NCBI RefSeq assembly: GCF_002741105.1
Contig: NZ_NIQU01000002.1
Location: forward strand, 62,001-126,000
Length of the DNA stretch: 64,000 nucleotides
Direction of reading: 5' to 3'
From: Pseudomonas sediminis
Lineage (GTDB): Bacteria; Pseudomonadota; Gammaproteobacteria; Pseudomonadales; Pseudomonadaceae
This document shows, one piece after another, positions 35,839-43,406 of the stretch (its first letter is position 1; each line of letters opens with the position of its first letter). The notes beneath the pieces are model-generated. The model was not told the origin of the DNA and ran no database searches. It saw only the letters and a program-made list of their open reading frames with translations. Both the position numbers and the translations under genes were made by a program.

Positions 35839-35857
35839 TTATCGACTCAGTCGATAA
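35839..35857. other. 19-bp palindrome over a stop codon
   Basis: TTATCGACT-C-AGTCGATAA is an exact inverted repeat with a single central base, and contains the TGA stop of the transglutaminase-like gene. It may be a processing or termination structure; no T-run is present. Confidence 0.45.
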
Positions 35858-36509
35858 CACTGGCCTCACGTTGCATATCGCCGTTCAGCTCCAACGCGCC
35901 GACCTCGAACAGATGCGGATAACACCCGCGCAGATGGTCGAAGAACAGTTGCTCGGGCAGATCCTCGAACTGACCGTGATCGTGCAGGTATTCCATGTAG
36001 CGCTCCCCCTGGTCGTTGTAAGGGTGGAAGACGCTGTCATGCACGCCGTCGAATTCCAGCGGCGCCACCTTGAATACCCGGCACAGTGCCTCGTTGAACG
36101 CCGACGTGGCCTTGACCCAGCGCCCATCCAGATACAGCTCGGTATAGCCATGCATGGCGAACACCTCGCTACGCAGCAGCTCCAGCAGGCGCGGCGTCGA
36201 CAGGTGATTGCGCACGTCGGCCAGGCCAATACGCGCGGGAATCCCGCAATGCCGGGCACAGGCAGCGAGCAGATTGGCCTTGGGCACGCAGTAGGACTCA
36301 CCGGCCGCCAATGCATGACTGGCCTTCAATGTCTGCGCATCGAGGCTGAAGGCATAGGGGTTGTAGCGAACCTCGTCACGCACCGCCAGATACAGGGCCA
36401 CGGCCTGACTGGTCGGTTCTCGTGACGCACCACGCCAACGTTCGGCGAACTCGACTACCGCGCGATGGTCACTGTCAATGAAGCGGCCGGGACGTAGATA
36501 GGTCTGCAT
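35847..36509 (-). CDS. transglutaminase-like cysteine peptidase-fold protein
   Basis: A 220-residue protein with the transglutaminase-like core: Cys in GESYCVPKANLLAACARHCGIPARIG (shown in part, about residue 72), His in AMHGYTELYLDG about 50 residues later, and an acid in the WVKATSAFN region. No signal peptide, so cytoplasmic. It could be a peptidase or amidase; the substrate is unknown. It is divergent from fadE across about 140 bp. Confidence 0.75.
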   Translation of the reverse strand: MQTYLRPGRFIDSDHRAVVEFAERWRGASREPTSQAVALYLAVRDEVRYNPYAFSLDAQTLKASHALAAGESYCVPKANLLAACARHCGIPARIGLADVRNHLSTPRLLELLRSEVFAMHGYTELYLDGRWVKATSAFNEALCRVFKVAPLEFDGVHDSVFHPYNDQGERYMEYLHDHGQFEDLPEQLFFDHLRGCYPHLFEVGALELNGDMQREASVID

Positions 36510-36649
36510 GGCGAGGGCTCCTGAAGTTTGCTTCAGTCTAATCTCGTCAATTGCGCCACGTTCACGACGATCCGGCCAAGCTCACCGCCCCTGCCGCCAT
36601 TTATGGCTATGCTCGGGGCGTCGCCCGCTCGAATCATGGAGGAATGCAC

Positions 36650-39097
36650 ATGCTCGTCATCTGGTTGCTGGTTCTGCTGCTCGGGGTCGCCTACCTGGCC
36701 CATAGCCGTACCGCCGCCCTACCCGCCCTCGGCATCACCGCAGCCTATCTGGTGGCCATGGCATTGTTCAGCCCGGTACCGGGCTGGTTGCAACTGCTGC
36801 TGTGGATCGTCACCGGCGCCGTCGCCGCGTTCATCCTGCTCGGTGATCTGCGCCGGCAACTGTTCACCAGCCCGTTGTTCGCCTGGTTCCAGCGCGTACT
36901 GCCGCCGATGTCAGCCACCGAACGCGACGCCATCGAAGCCGGCACGGTGTGGTGGGATGGCGAGCTGTTCAGCGGCAAGCCTGACTGGGACAAGCTGCTG
37001 GCCTACCCCAAGGCCAAGCTGACCGACGAAGAACAAGCGTTCATCGACGGCCCCACCGAAGAACTCTGCGCCATGATCAGCGACTGGCAGGTTGGCCAGC
37101 AGATGGACCTTCCAGAGAAAGCCTGGGAACACATCAAGCAGCATGGTTTCTTCGCCCTGATCATTCCCAAGGAGTACGGCGGCAAGGGCTTCTCGGCCTA
37201 CGCCCACTCGCAGGTGGCGATGAAGCTGGCCACCCGCAGCGGCGACCTGGCCTCCACCGTGATGGTGCCCAACTCCCTCGGCCCAGCCGAACTGCTGCTG
37301 CACTACGGCACCGATGAGCAGCGCCAGCACTACCTGCCGCGCCTAGCACGCGGCGATGACATCCCCTGCTTCGCCCTGACCGGCCCACTGGCAGGCTCCG
37401 ATGCCGGTGCCATGCCGGACACCGGGATCATCTGCAAGGGCCAGTACAACGGCGAAGAAGTGATCGGCCTGCGCCTGAACTGGGAGAAGCGCTACATCAC
37501 CCTCGGCCCGGTGGCGACCCTGCTCGGTCTGGCCTTCAAGGCCTATGACCCGGATCATCTGCTGGGCGACAAGGAAGACCTCGGCATCAGCCTGGCGCTG
37601 ATCCCCACTGACACGCCCGGCGTAGAAATCGGCCGCCGTCACCTGCCACTGGGCGCTGCTTTCATGAACGGCCCGAACTCCGGCAAGGACGTGTTCATTC
37701 CGCTGGAGTACCTGATCGGTGGCCAGGAGTACCTCGGCAAGGGCTGGATGATGCTGATGAACTGCCTGTCGGTCGGCCGTTCCATTTCTCTGCCGGCGGT
37801 CGGCACCGGCGCGGCCAAGTTCACCAGCCTCGCCACCGGCCAGTACGCTCAGCTGCGTGAGCAGTTCAACGTGCCGCTGGCCGCCTTCGAGGGCATTCAG
37901 GAGGCCCTGGCGCGCATCGGCGGCAACGCCTGGCTGATGGACAGCGCGCGCATCCTCACTGCCAACGCCGTCGATCTGGGCGAGAAGCCCTCGGTACTGT
38001 CGGCGATTCTCAAGTACCACCTGACCGAGCGCGGCCGTGAGTGCATCGGCCACGCCATGGACGTGCACGGCGGCAAGGGCATCATCATGGGCCCGAACAA
38101 CTACCTGGCCCGCTCCTGGCAGGGCGCGCCGATCTTCATCACTGTCGAGGGCGCCAATATCCTCTCGCGCAACCTGATGATCTTCGGTCAGGGCGCCATC
38201 CGCTGCCATCCGTACGTGCTAAAGGAAATGTCCCTGGCCGACCGCGACGACAAGGACCAGGCACTGATCGAGTTCGACTCACTGCTGATGAGCCATATCG
38301 GCTTCGCCGTCGGCAACGCTGCCAGCAGCTTCCTTCTCGGCCTGACACTGAACCGCCTGGGCACTGTGCCGGGTGACGATCTCAGCCAGCCCTACTACCG
38401 CGCCCTCAATCGTCTGGCAGCAGCCTTCGCCCTGTGCGCCGACAGCAGCATGATGCTGCTCGGCGGCGACCTGAAACGCCGCGAGCGCCTGTCCGCCCGC
38501 CTCGGCGATGTGCTCAGCCACCTCTACCTAGGTTCGGCCGCACTCAAGCGCTACCACGACCTGGACTACCCGGAAGCGATTCGTCCGCTGCTGCGCTGGG
38601 CCATGGAGGAAAACCTCTACCACGCCGAACAAGCGCTGGATGACCTGCTGAGCAACTTCCCCAACCGCCTGTTCGGCTGCCTGCTCAAAGTACTGGTGTT
38701 CCCTCTGGGCCGCCGCCACCAGGGCCCGAGCGACGCACTGGACGCCGAAGTGGCGGCAATCATCGGCCGCCAGGCCGGCGATCCTGCTCTGGAGTCGGTG
38801 CTGGAAGGTTGCTACCGCCCGCAGGCCGATCAGGATTCGGTGGGCGCCCTGCAGCATGCGTTGAACCTCGTGCAGGCCAGCCAGGACGCGCGCAAGCGCC
38901 TACATCAGGCGCTCAAGGACGGCAGCCTGCAACCGGCTCCTGGCCAGGACACCATCGAAGCGGCGATCGCCGCCGGCATCCTCGACGGCGAACAGGGCCA
39001 ACGCCTGCAAGCGGCCGAAGCGGCTCGGCGTCGAGTGATCGACGTCGACGACTTCGCCAAGGAAGAGCTCACGCTGGAGAGCGGCAAGGTACGCTGA
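36650..39097 (+). CDS. fadE: acyl-CoA dehydrogenase FadE
   Basis: An 815-residue membrane-associated acyl-CoA dehydrogenase of the FadE type, catalysing the first step of fatty-acid beta-oxidation with FAD. Two N-terminal hydrophobic helices (1-85) anchor it. The dehydrogenase core runs from about 120 (EEQAFIDGPTEELCAMI) through ALTGPLAGSDAGA and the TVEGANILSRNLMIFGQGA segment to a C-terminal DUF1974 domain. Of the ATGs at 36644 and 36650, the second leaves 6-8 bases after GGAGGA and gives the usual 815-residue length, so it is preferred. Confidence 0.9.
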   Translation: MLVIWLLVLLLGVAYLAHSRTAALPALGITAAYLVAMALFSPVPGWLQLLLWIVTGAVAAFILLGDLRRQLFTSPLFAWFQRVLPPMSATERDAIEAGTVWWDGELFSGKPDWDKLLAYPKAKLTDEEQAFIDGPTEELCAMISDWQVGQQMDLPEKAWEHIKQHGFFALIIPKEYGGKGFSAYAHSQVAMKLATRSGDLASTVMVPNSLGPAELLLHYGTDEQRQHYLPRLARGDDIPCFALTGPLAGSDAGAMPDTGIICKGQYNGEEVIGLRLNWEKRYITLGPVATLLGLAFKAYDPDHLLGDKEDLGISLALIPTDTPGVEIGRRHLPLGAAFMNGPNSGKDVFIPLEYLIGGQEYLGKGWMMLMNCLSVGRSISLPAVGTGAAKFTSLATGQYAQLREQFNVPLAAFEGIQEALARIGGNAWLMDSARILTANAVDLGEKPSVLSAILKYHLTERGRECIGHAMDVHGGKGIIMGPNNYLARSWQGAPIFITVEGANILSRNLMIFGQGAIRCHPYVLKEMSLADRDDKDQALIEFDSLLMSHIGFAVGNAASSFLLGLTLNRLGTVPGDDLSQPYYRALNRLAAAFALCADSSMMLLGGDLKRRERLSARLGDVLSHLYLGSAALKRYHDLDYPEAIRPLLRWAMEENLYHAEQALDDLLSNFPNRLFGCLLKVLVFPLGRRHQGPSDALDAEVAAIIGRQAGDPALESVLEGCYRPQADQDSVGALQHALNLVQASQDARKRLHQALKDGSLQPAPGQDTIEAAIAAGILDGEQGQRLQAAEAARRRVIDVDDFAKEELTLESGKVR

Positions 39098-39106
39098 CGC
39101 TATCGC

Positions 39107-39150
39107 TTGTGGGAGGGGCTTCAGCCGCGAGCTTCTGCATCGCGACCGCC
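39107..39150. repeat. REP element, family D
   Basis: TTGTGGGAGGGGCTTCAGCCGCGAGC is the common pseudomonad REP arm; the return arm is degenerate. It lies between fadE and the small gene downstream. Confidence 0.6.
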
Positions 39151-39239
39151 CCCTCCGACGCAAAGGCCAGCCAAACGGGACAGCGGGCGTCAGGAACTCT
39201 ATACTCCTGCGCCCGTTTTACCCTTCAGGAACCTGCACC

Positions 39240-39647
39240 ATGGCCAGCCATATCGAACACCACCTCGCCCTGCTCAATCACCTGCGCGGCATCCTCGTCG
39301 CCCTGGGCGAAGCCGAACAGGTGCTCGACGACAGCCACGCCCTGTTCCTCGAGCGCTACGACGAACTGCTCGCCGAATTGCCGCGCGACCCGGTTTCCAG
39401 CCAGTATCTGGGCCAGGATCTGATCAGCCAGGTGTTCCACCGCTACCCACAAATTGCCCACCTGGTCCCCCGTGATCTGCTGTGGTTCTTCGGTGGCGAC
39501 TGCCTGCACTTCATGCCCGACGAAGAAATCGCCCTGTACCAGACCCTCGACGAGCGCCGTTTCGAAGCGGAAGAGAACGACGAGCCCTTCGACTGGAACT
39601 TGGAAAAACAGCTGCTGGCCCTGCCCACTGACGGCGCCAAGCACTGA
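39240..39647 (+). CDS. conserved small acidic protein, PA2817 family
   Basis: A 135-residue soluble acidic helical protein. No catalytic motif is seen; the DLLWFFGGDCLHFMPDEEI segment is its most distinctive part. It occupies the same position relative to fadE and the tRNA cluster as a P. aeruginosa gene (PA2817 by memory). Function unknown. A terminator follows. Confidence 0.7.
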   Translation: MASHIEHHLALLNHLRGILVALGEAEQVLDDSHALFLERYDELLAELPRDPVSSQYLGQDLISQVFHRYPQIAHLVPRDLLWFFGGDCLHFMPDEEIALYQTLDERRFEAEENDEPFDWNLEKQLLALPTDGAKH

Positions 39648-39667
39648 TCGCTGGCCGGCCAGCAACG

Positions 39668-39700
39668 AAAAAGCCCGCCGATACACCGAGCGGGCTTTTT
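39668..39700 (+). terminator. terminator after the PA2817-like gene
   Basis: AAAAAGCCCGC and GCGGGCTTTTT form a stem with a CGATACACCGA loop and T-run. Confidence 0.85.
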
Positions 39701-39720
39701 CTGGCAGCAAACGACAGAAA

Positions 39721-39752
39721 CGAAAACGCCGCTCGATTGAGCGGCGTTTTCG
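39721..39752 (-). terminator. terminator of the tRNA operon
   Basis: CGAAAACGCCGCTC-GATT-GAGCGGCGTTTTCG is a perfect 14-bp stem with T-runs on either strand; it ends the minus-strand tRNA transcript 7 bp after the last tRNA gene. Confidence 0.85.
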
Positions 39753-39758
39753 TTTATT

Positions 39759-39834
<76 letters not shown>

Positions 39835-39848
39835 AGTACAACTTGAAA

Positions 39849-39924
39849 TGGCGTCCCCTAGGGGACTCGAACCCCTGTTACCGCCGTGAAAGGGCGGTGT
39901 CCTAGGCCACTAGACGAAGGGGAC
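39849..39924 (-). tRNA. tRNA-Glu(TTC), second copy
   Basis: A 76-nt cloverleaf (minus strand) with GTCCCCTTCGTCTAGTGG at the 5' end, anticodon TTC in CCTTTCACGG, T-arm GGTTCGAGTCC and encoded CCA. It is identical to the copy at 40062-40137. Confidence 0.97.
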
Positions 39925-39970
39925 CTTGGAACTTCGTTTGAAACCCTGCCTAAGCAGCATTTCCAAAATT

Positions 39971-40046
<76 letters not shown>

Positions 40047-40061
40047 ATTACAGCTTGAAAG

Positions 40062-40137
40062 TGGCGTCCCCTAGGGGACTCGAACCCCTGTTACCGCCGT
40101 GAAAGGGCGGTGTCCTAGGCCACTAGACGAAGGGGAC
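40062..40137 (-). tRNA. tRNA-Glu(TTC), first of the operon
   Basis: Same sequence as the gene at 39849-39924; first tRNA after the promoter at 40202-40238. Confidence 0.97.
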
Positions 40138-40201
40138 ACACCCCGGAACATCAAGCAACTTTCCGGCTTCCTTCGCTTCGCTTTGGGCTTTGCGCTGGAA
40201 G

Positions 40202-40238
40202 TGGCGCGCATTCTATGGAGGCTTTTAAAGGTCGTCAA
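40202..40238 (-). promoter_or_regulatory. tRNA operon promoter with stringent-type discriminator
   Basis: On the minus strand TTGACG (-35) and TAGAAT (-10) are spaced by exactly 17 bases and followed by a GC-rich discriminator GCGCGCCAC. This is typical of stable-RNA promoters repressed by ppGpp and DksA. Confidence 0.85.
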
Positions 40239-40359
40239 CCACTCTCTAAAAAATTTTTAAAATCAAAGACTTCAGCCCAGAAATCGATATGCCACTAGGA
40301 GCCATGCGACCAAGCCACTACACTCGGTCGAAAAGTCGATTCTCGAGAGGTCCCAAGCA

Positions 40360-41127
40360 GTGTCCGCACTCGTGATAACCATGCTGATCGTCGGCGGCAT
40401 CGCCCTGTTGATGGTGATTGCCTACATCAACCACGCCGTCGAGAACAGCAAGCTGGAGAAAGCGCGCCAGCGCGCCGATCTGCTCGACCGAATTCGTCGC
40501 TGCCAGGACATCTCCGAGCGTATACCTGGCCAATTGATGACGCCGCAGCTGAAGCTACTGCTGAGCCAGTTACAGTTGCAGGCCAGCGAACGCTTACTGC
40601 CACTGGAGAAACAGAACACCACCCTTCGGAGCGATATCGACACGCTGAAGGCGCAGGTCGCTCAGGGCGAATCCATTGCCGTGAAGAACCCTCCTCAACC
40701 CATCGCCAACGAAGCCAAAGCCAAGGACGTGCGTTTTCTGCTGGAAAACCTGCATGCCCTGATCACCGGTTCGGTTCAGGCCGGCCTGCTACCCGCGGGC
40801 GACGGCAAGCATTGGCTCAAGCAGATTCGGCAGATGCTGGTGCTGGTGCATATCGAGTTCTTCAGCACCCTGGGCCAGGCAGCCATGCAGCAGAAACAAC
40901 CCGGCCAGGCCCGCCTGGCCTTCGAGCGTGGCGTGCAGTACCTGCGCAAGCAGCCAGATCCCGCGCCCTACCAGGCGCAGCTCAAACGATTCGAGGAGCA
41001 GTTGGCACGTGCCAATGCCATGGTGCTCAACAACAATGCTCCTACGGCGGAAGAACCGAGCCAGTTGACCGAAGGTCTGAAAGATCTGGAAGGCGACGAC
41101 TGGAAGAAGAAGAACATCTACGACTGA
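40360..41127 (+). CDS. membrane-anchored coiled-coil protein
   Basis: A 255-residue protein with one N-terminal membrane helix (about 4-26), a charged coiled-coil segment (27-115) and a C-terminal helical domain with TPR-like features (GQARLAFERGVQYLRKQ), ending in an acidic tail. It starts at a GTG (40360) with GAGAGG upstream. No enzymatic motif; the function is unknown. It lies in front of the GST gene and may share its transcript. Confidence 0.7.
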   Translation: MSALVITMLIVGGIALLMVIAYINHAVENSKLEKARQRADLLDRIRRCQDISERIPGQLMTPQLKLLLSQLQLQASERLLPLEKQNTTLRSDIDTLKAQVAQGESIAVKNPPQPIANEAKAKDVRFLLENLHALITGSVQAGLLPAGDGKHWLKQIRQMLVLVHIEFFSTLGQAAMQQKQPGQARLAFERGVQYLRKQPDPAPYQAQLKRFEEQLARANAMVLNNNAPTAEEPSQLTEGLKDLEGDDWKKKNIYD

Positions 41128-41174
41128 GGATCGCCACGCTCACTCGAGCACACTGACCGCCGCTAGGAGTTGCA

Positions 41175-41837
41175 ATGAGCCTGACCGTATACGGGGCACC
41201 GCTGTCCCCCTTCGTCCGCAAACTCTGCCTGTGCCTGATCGAAAAGGGCCTGGATTACGAGCTCGAAGTGGTCATGCCCTTCGGCCAGCCCGATTGGTTT
41301 CGCGAACTCAACCCGCTAGGCCGAATTCCCGCCTTTCGCGACGGCGACCTCAAGCTGGCTGACTCCAGCGTCATCTGCCAATACCTGGAAGAACGCTACC
41401 CCGAGCACACACCGCTGTATGGCGCCGATGCAGAGCAACGCGCCAAGGTGCGCTGGCTGGAAAAATACGCCGACTACGAGCTGGCGCCACTGTGCACCTT
41501 CACCGTGTTCCGCAACCGCGTGTTGAAAGCCACCATGGGTCAGCCCTGCGACGAGGAAAAGGTGCAGCAGACGCTCAGGGACAAACTGCCCAACCACTTC
41601 GACTACTTCGAGACCACGCTGGGTGATGCGCCCTATTTCCTCGGTGAGCAGCTGTCCATGGCCGACCTGGCGCTGGCCAGCCAGCTGATCAACATGGAGC
41701 ATGGCGGGGAAACCCTGGATGCCGGCCGCTGGCCGAACCTGATGGCGCACTACGAGCGCATCAAGAACCGTGCATCCACACAGCAACTGCTGCCGCGTGA
41801 ACTGCGTACGCTGGAGAAGATCGGCGCCAAGCGCTGA
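41175..41837 (+). CDS. glutathione S-transferase family protein
   Basis: A 220-residue GST-fold protein. The thioredoxin-like N-domain (1-80) has YGAPLSPFVRKLCLCL with a Ser-type start and the cis-Pro in RIPAF, followed by the DSSVICQYLEE glutathione loop. The all-helical C-domain carries the N-capping AYFLGEQLSMADLAL-type motif. It conjugates or reduces with glutathione; the substrate is unknown. Confidence 0.87.
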   Translation: MSLTVYGAPLSPFVRKLCLCLIEKGLDYELEVVMPFGQPDWFRELNPLGRIPAFRDGDLKLADSSVICQYLEERYPEHTPLYGADAEQRAKVRWLEKYADYELAPLCTFTVFRNRVLKATMGQPCDEEKVQQTLRDKLPNHFDYFETTLGDAPYFLGEQLSMADLALASQLINMEHGGETLDAGRWPNLMAHYERIKNRASTQQLLPRELRTLEKIGAKR

Positions 41838-41846
41838 GCCCGCTTC

Positions 41847-41871
41847 GCAGGGTGCGCGCGGCGCACCCTAC
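41847..41871. repeat. REP half unit, family A
   Basis: GCAGGGTGCGCGCGGCGCACCCTAC lies directly after the GST gene stop and is a single palindrome copy of family A. Confidence 0.75.
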
Positions 41872-41926
41872 CGGACCGCGCCCACACCGCCACATCGCCT
41901 CAGACAGAGCCGCACCATGGGCGTAT

Positions 41927-42409
41927 TCAGCAGTCGCTGGCAGCCAGGAATACCGCTGCCAGCGCTTCGATGCCGGTCTGATCCACCTCGGTGAAACGCC
42001 CTACCGACGGACTGTCCAGATCCAGCACGCCAATCAGGCGGCCGTCCTTGACCAAGGGCACCACCAGTTCGCTGTTCGATGCACTATCGCAGGCAATGTG
42101 CCCCGGGAAAGCATGCACATCCTCGACTCGCTGGGTTTGCAGGCTGGCCGCCGCTGCGCCGCAGACACCACGACCGAAGGCGATGCGCACGCAGGCCACC
42201 TTGCCTTGGAACGGGCCAAGCACCAGTTCGCCATCCTTGACCAGATAGAAGCCAGCCCAGTTCAGGTCGGCCAGCTCGTGAAACAGAAAGGCGGAAAACT
42301 GCGCGGCATTGGCAATGAAATCACGCTCGCCGGATAACAGCGCCTGCAACTGCGCAGTCAGCAACGGATAGCCATTGAGGCCGTCACCCGCCTGGGAAAG
42401 ATCGATCAT
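41927..42409 (-). CDS. GAF-domain free methionine-(R)-sulfoxide reductase
   Basis: A 160-residue single GAF domain of the fRMsr type. It shows DLNWAGFYL, then the conserved Cys set in GKVACVRIAFGRGVCG and HIACDSASNSE, which form the catalytic and resolving cysteines in this family. It reduces free Met-(R)-O with thioredoxin. The start overlaps the DUF815 gene stop by 4 bp. Confidence 0.85.
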   Translation of the reverse strand: MIDLSQAGDGLNGYPLLTAQLQALLSGERDFIANAAQFSAFLFHELADLNWAGFYLVKDGELVLGPFQGKVACVRIAFGRGVCGAAAASLQTQRVEDVHAFPGHIACDSASNSELVVPLVKDGRLIGVLDLDSPSVGRFTEVDQTGIEALAAVFLAASDC

Positions 42410-43296
42410 GCCTGTTGCTCCAGCAGTTGCAGCCCGACCCAGTGGCGGGCGAATTGATAAGCGCAGCGGCCATTACGGTTACCACGACCCAGCGCCCAGC
42501 GGATGGCGGCCTTTTCCAGCGCCTCGTCCCAGCTCCAGTTCAGCCCGACCTGACGCGCCTGCACGTCCACCCAGTGGCGCACGACGATCAGGAAGTGATC
42601 CTGAGTGAAGGGATAGAACGACAGCCACAGGCCAAAACGGTCGGACAGCGCGATCTTGTCCTCCACTGCCTCATTGGGATGCAGCTCGCCGTCGACCCTC
42701 TTCCAGTTCTCGTTGTCACTCTGATGCTCGGGCACCAGATGGCGGCGGTTGGACGTGGCGTACAGCAGCACATTGTCCGGCGCCTGCTCCAGCGAGCCGT
42801 CGAGCACGCTCTTGAGCACACGGTAGTCGCCCTCACCCGCCTCGAACGACAGATCATCGCAGAACAACACGAAACGTTGCGGCAGGCCGGCCAGCAGCTC
42901 GACCACGCGCGGCAGATCGGCCAGGTGATCACGTTCGATCTCGATCAGGCGCAGGCCGGCCTTGGCGTGCTCGGCGAGCAAGGCACGCACCAGCGATGAT
43001 TTACCGGTGCCGCGCGCGCCCCAGAGCAAGGCGTGGTTAGCCGGCATGCCGCTGACGAACTGGCGGGTATTGCGCGCCAGTTGCTCGCGCTGGGCATCCA
43101 CACCCAGCAGGTCGCTCAGCGACAGATCGAGGCTGACATCCAGCGGCAGCAGGTAGCCGCTGCGCCCATCACGCACCCAGCGCGCCGCCACGCACTGGCT
43201 CCAGTCCACTTCCGGACGCAGTGCAGGCAGCAGGGGTTCGATGCGCTCCAGCACCTGTTCGGCGCGGGCGAGAAAATTCAGCAATCGGGAATCCAC
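42406..43296 (-). CDS. DUF815 AAA-type ATPase
   Basis: A 296-residue P-loop ATPase with Walker A WGARGTGKSS (about 84-93), Walker B FVLFCDDLSFE and an arginine-rich sensor region. It starts at GTG 43296 with AAGGAG upstream. This DUF815 family is widespread in bacteria; its role is not established. It precedes the fRMsr gene in a two-gene operon and is divergent from sagS. Confidence 0.8.
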   Translation of the reverse strand: MDSRLLNFLARAEQVLERIEPLLPALRPEVDWSQCVAARWVRDGRSGYLLPLDVSLDLSLSDLLGVDAQREQLARNTRQFVSGMPANHALLWGARGTGKSSLVRALLAEHAKAGLRLIEIERDHLADLPRVVELLAGLPQRFVLFCDDLSFEAGEGDYRVLKSVLDGSLEQAPDNVLLYATSNRRHLVPEHQSDNENWKRVDGELHPNEAVEDKIALSDRFGLWLSFYPFTQDHFLIVVRHWVDVQARQVGLNWSWDEALEKAAIRWALGRGNRNGRCAYQFARHWVGLQLLEQQA

Positions 43297-43406
43297 GATC
43301 TACTACTCCTTTTGCGCAGAACCGCACGTTGCAGGCTCTGCCGGTACAGGGTCGCTATCAGCTATGCTTGGCAAGCGCCCAAGGATCAGAGACGACGCAC
43401 GCATTC

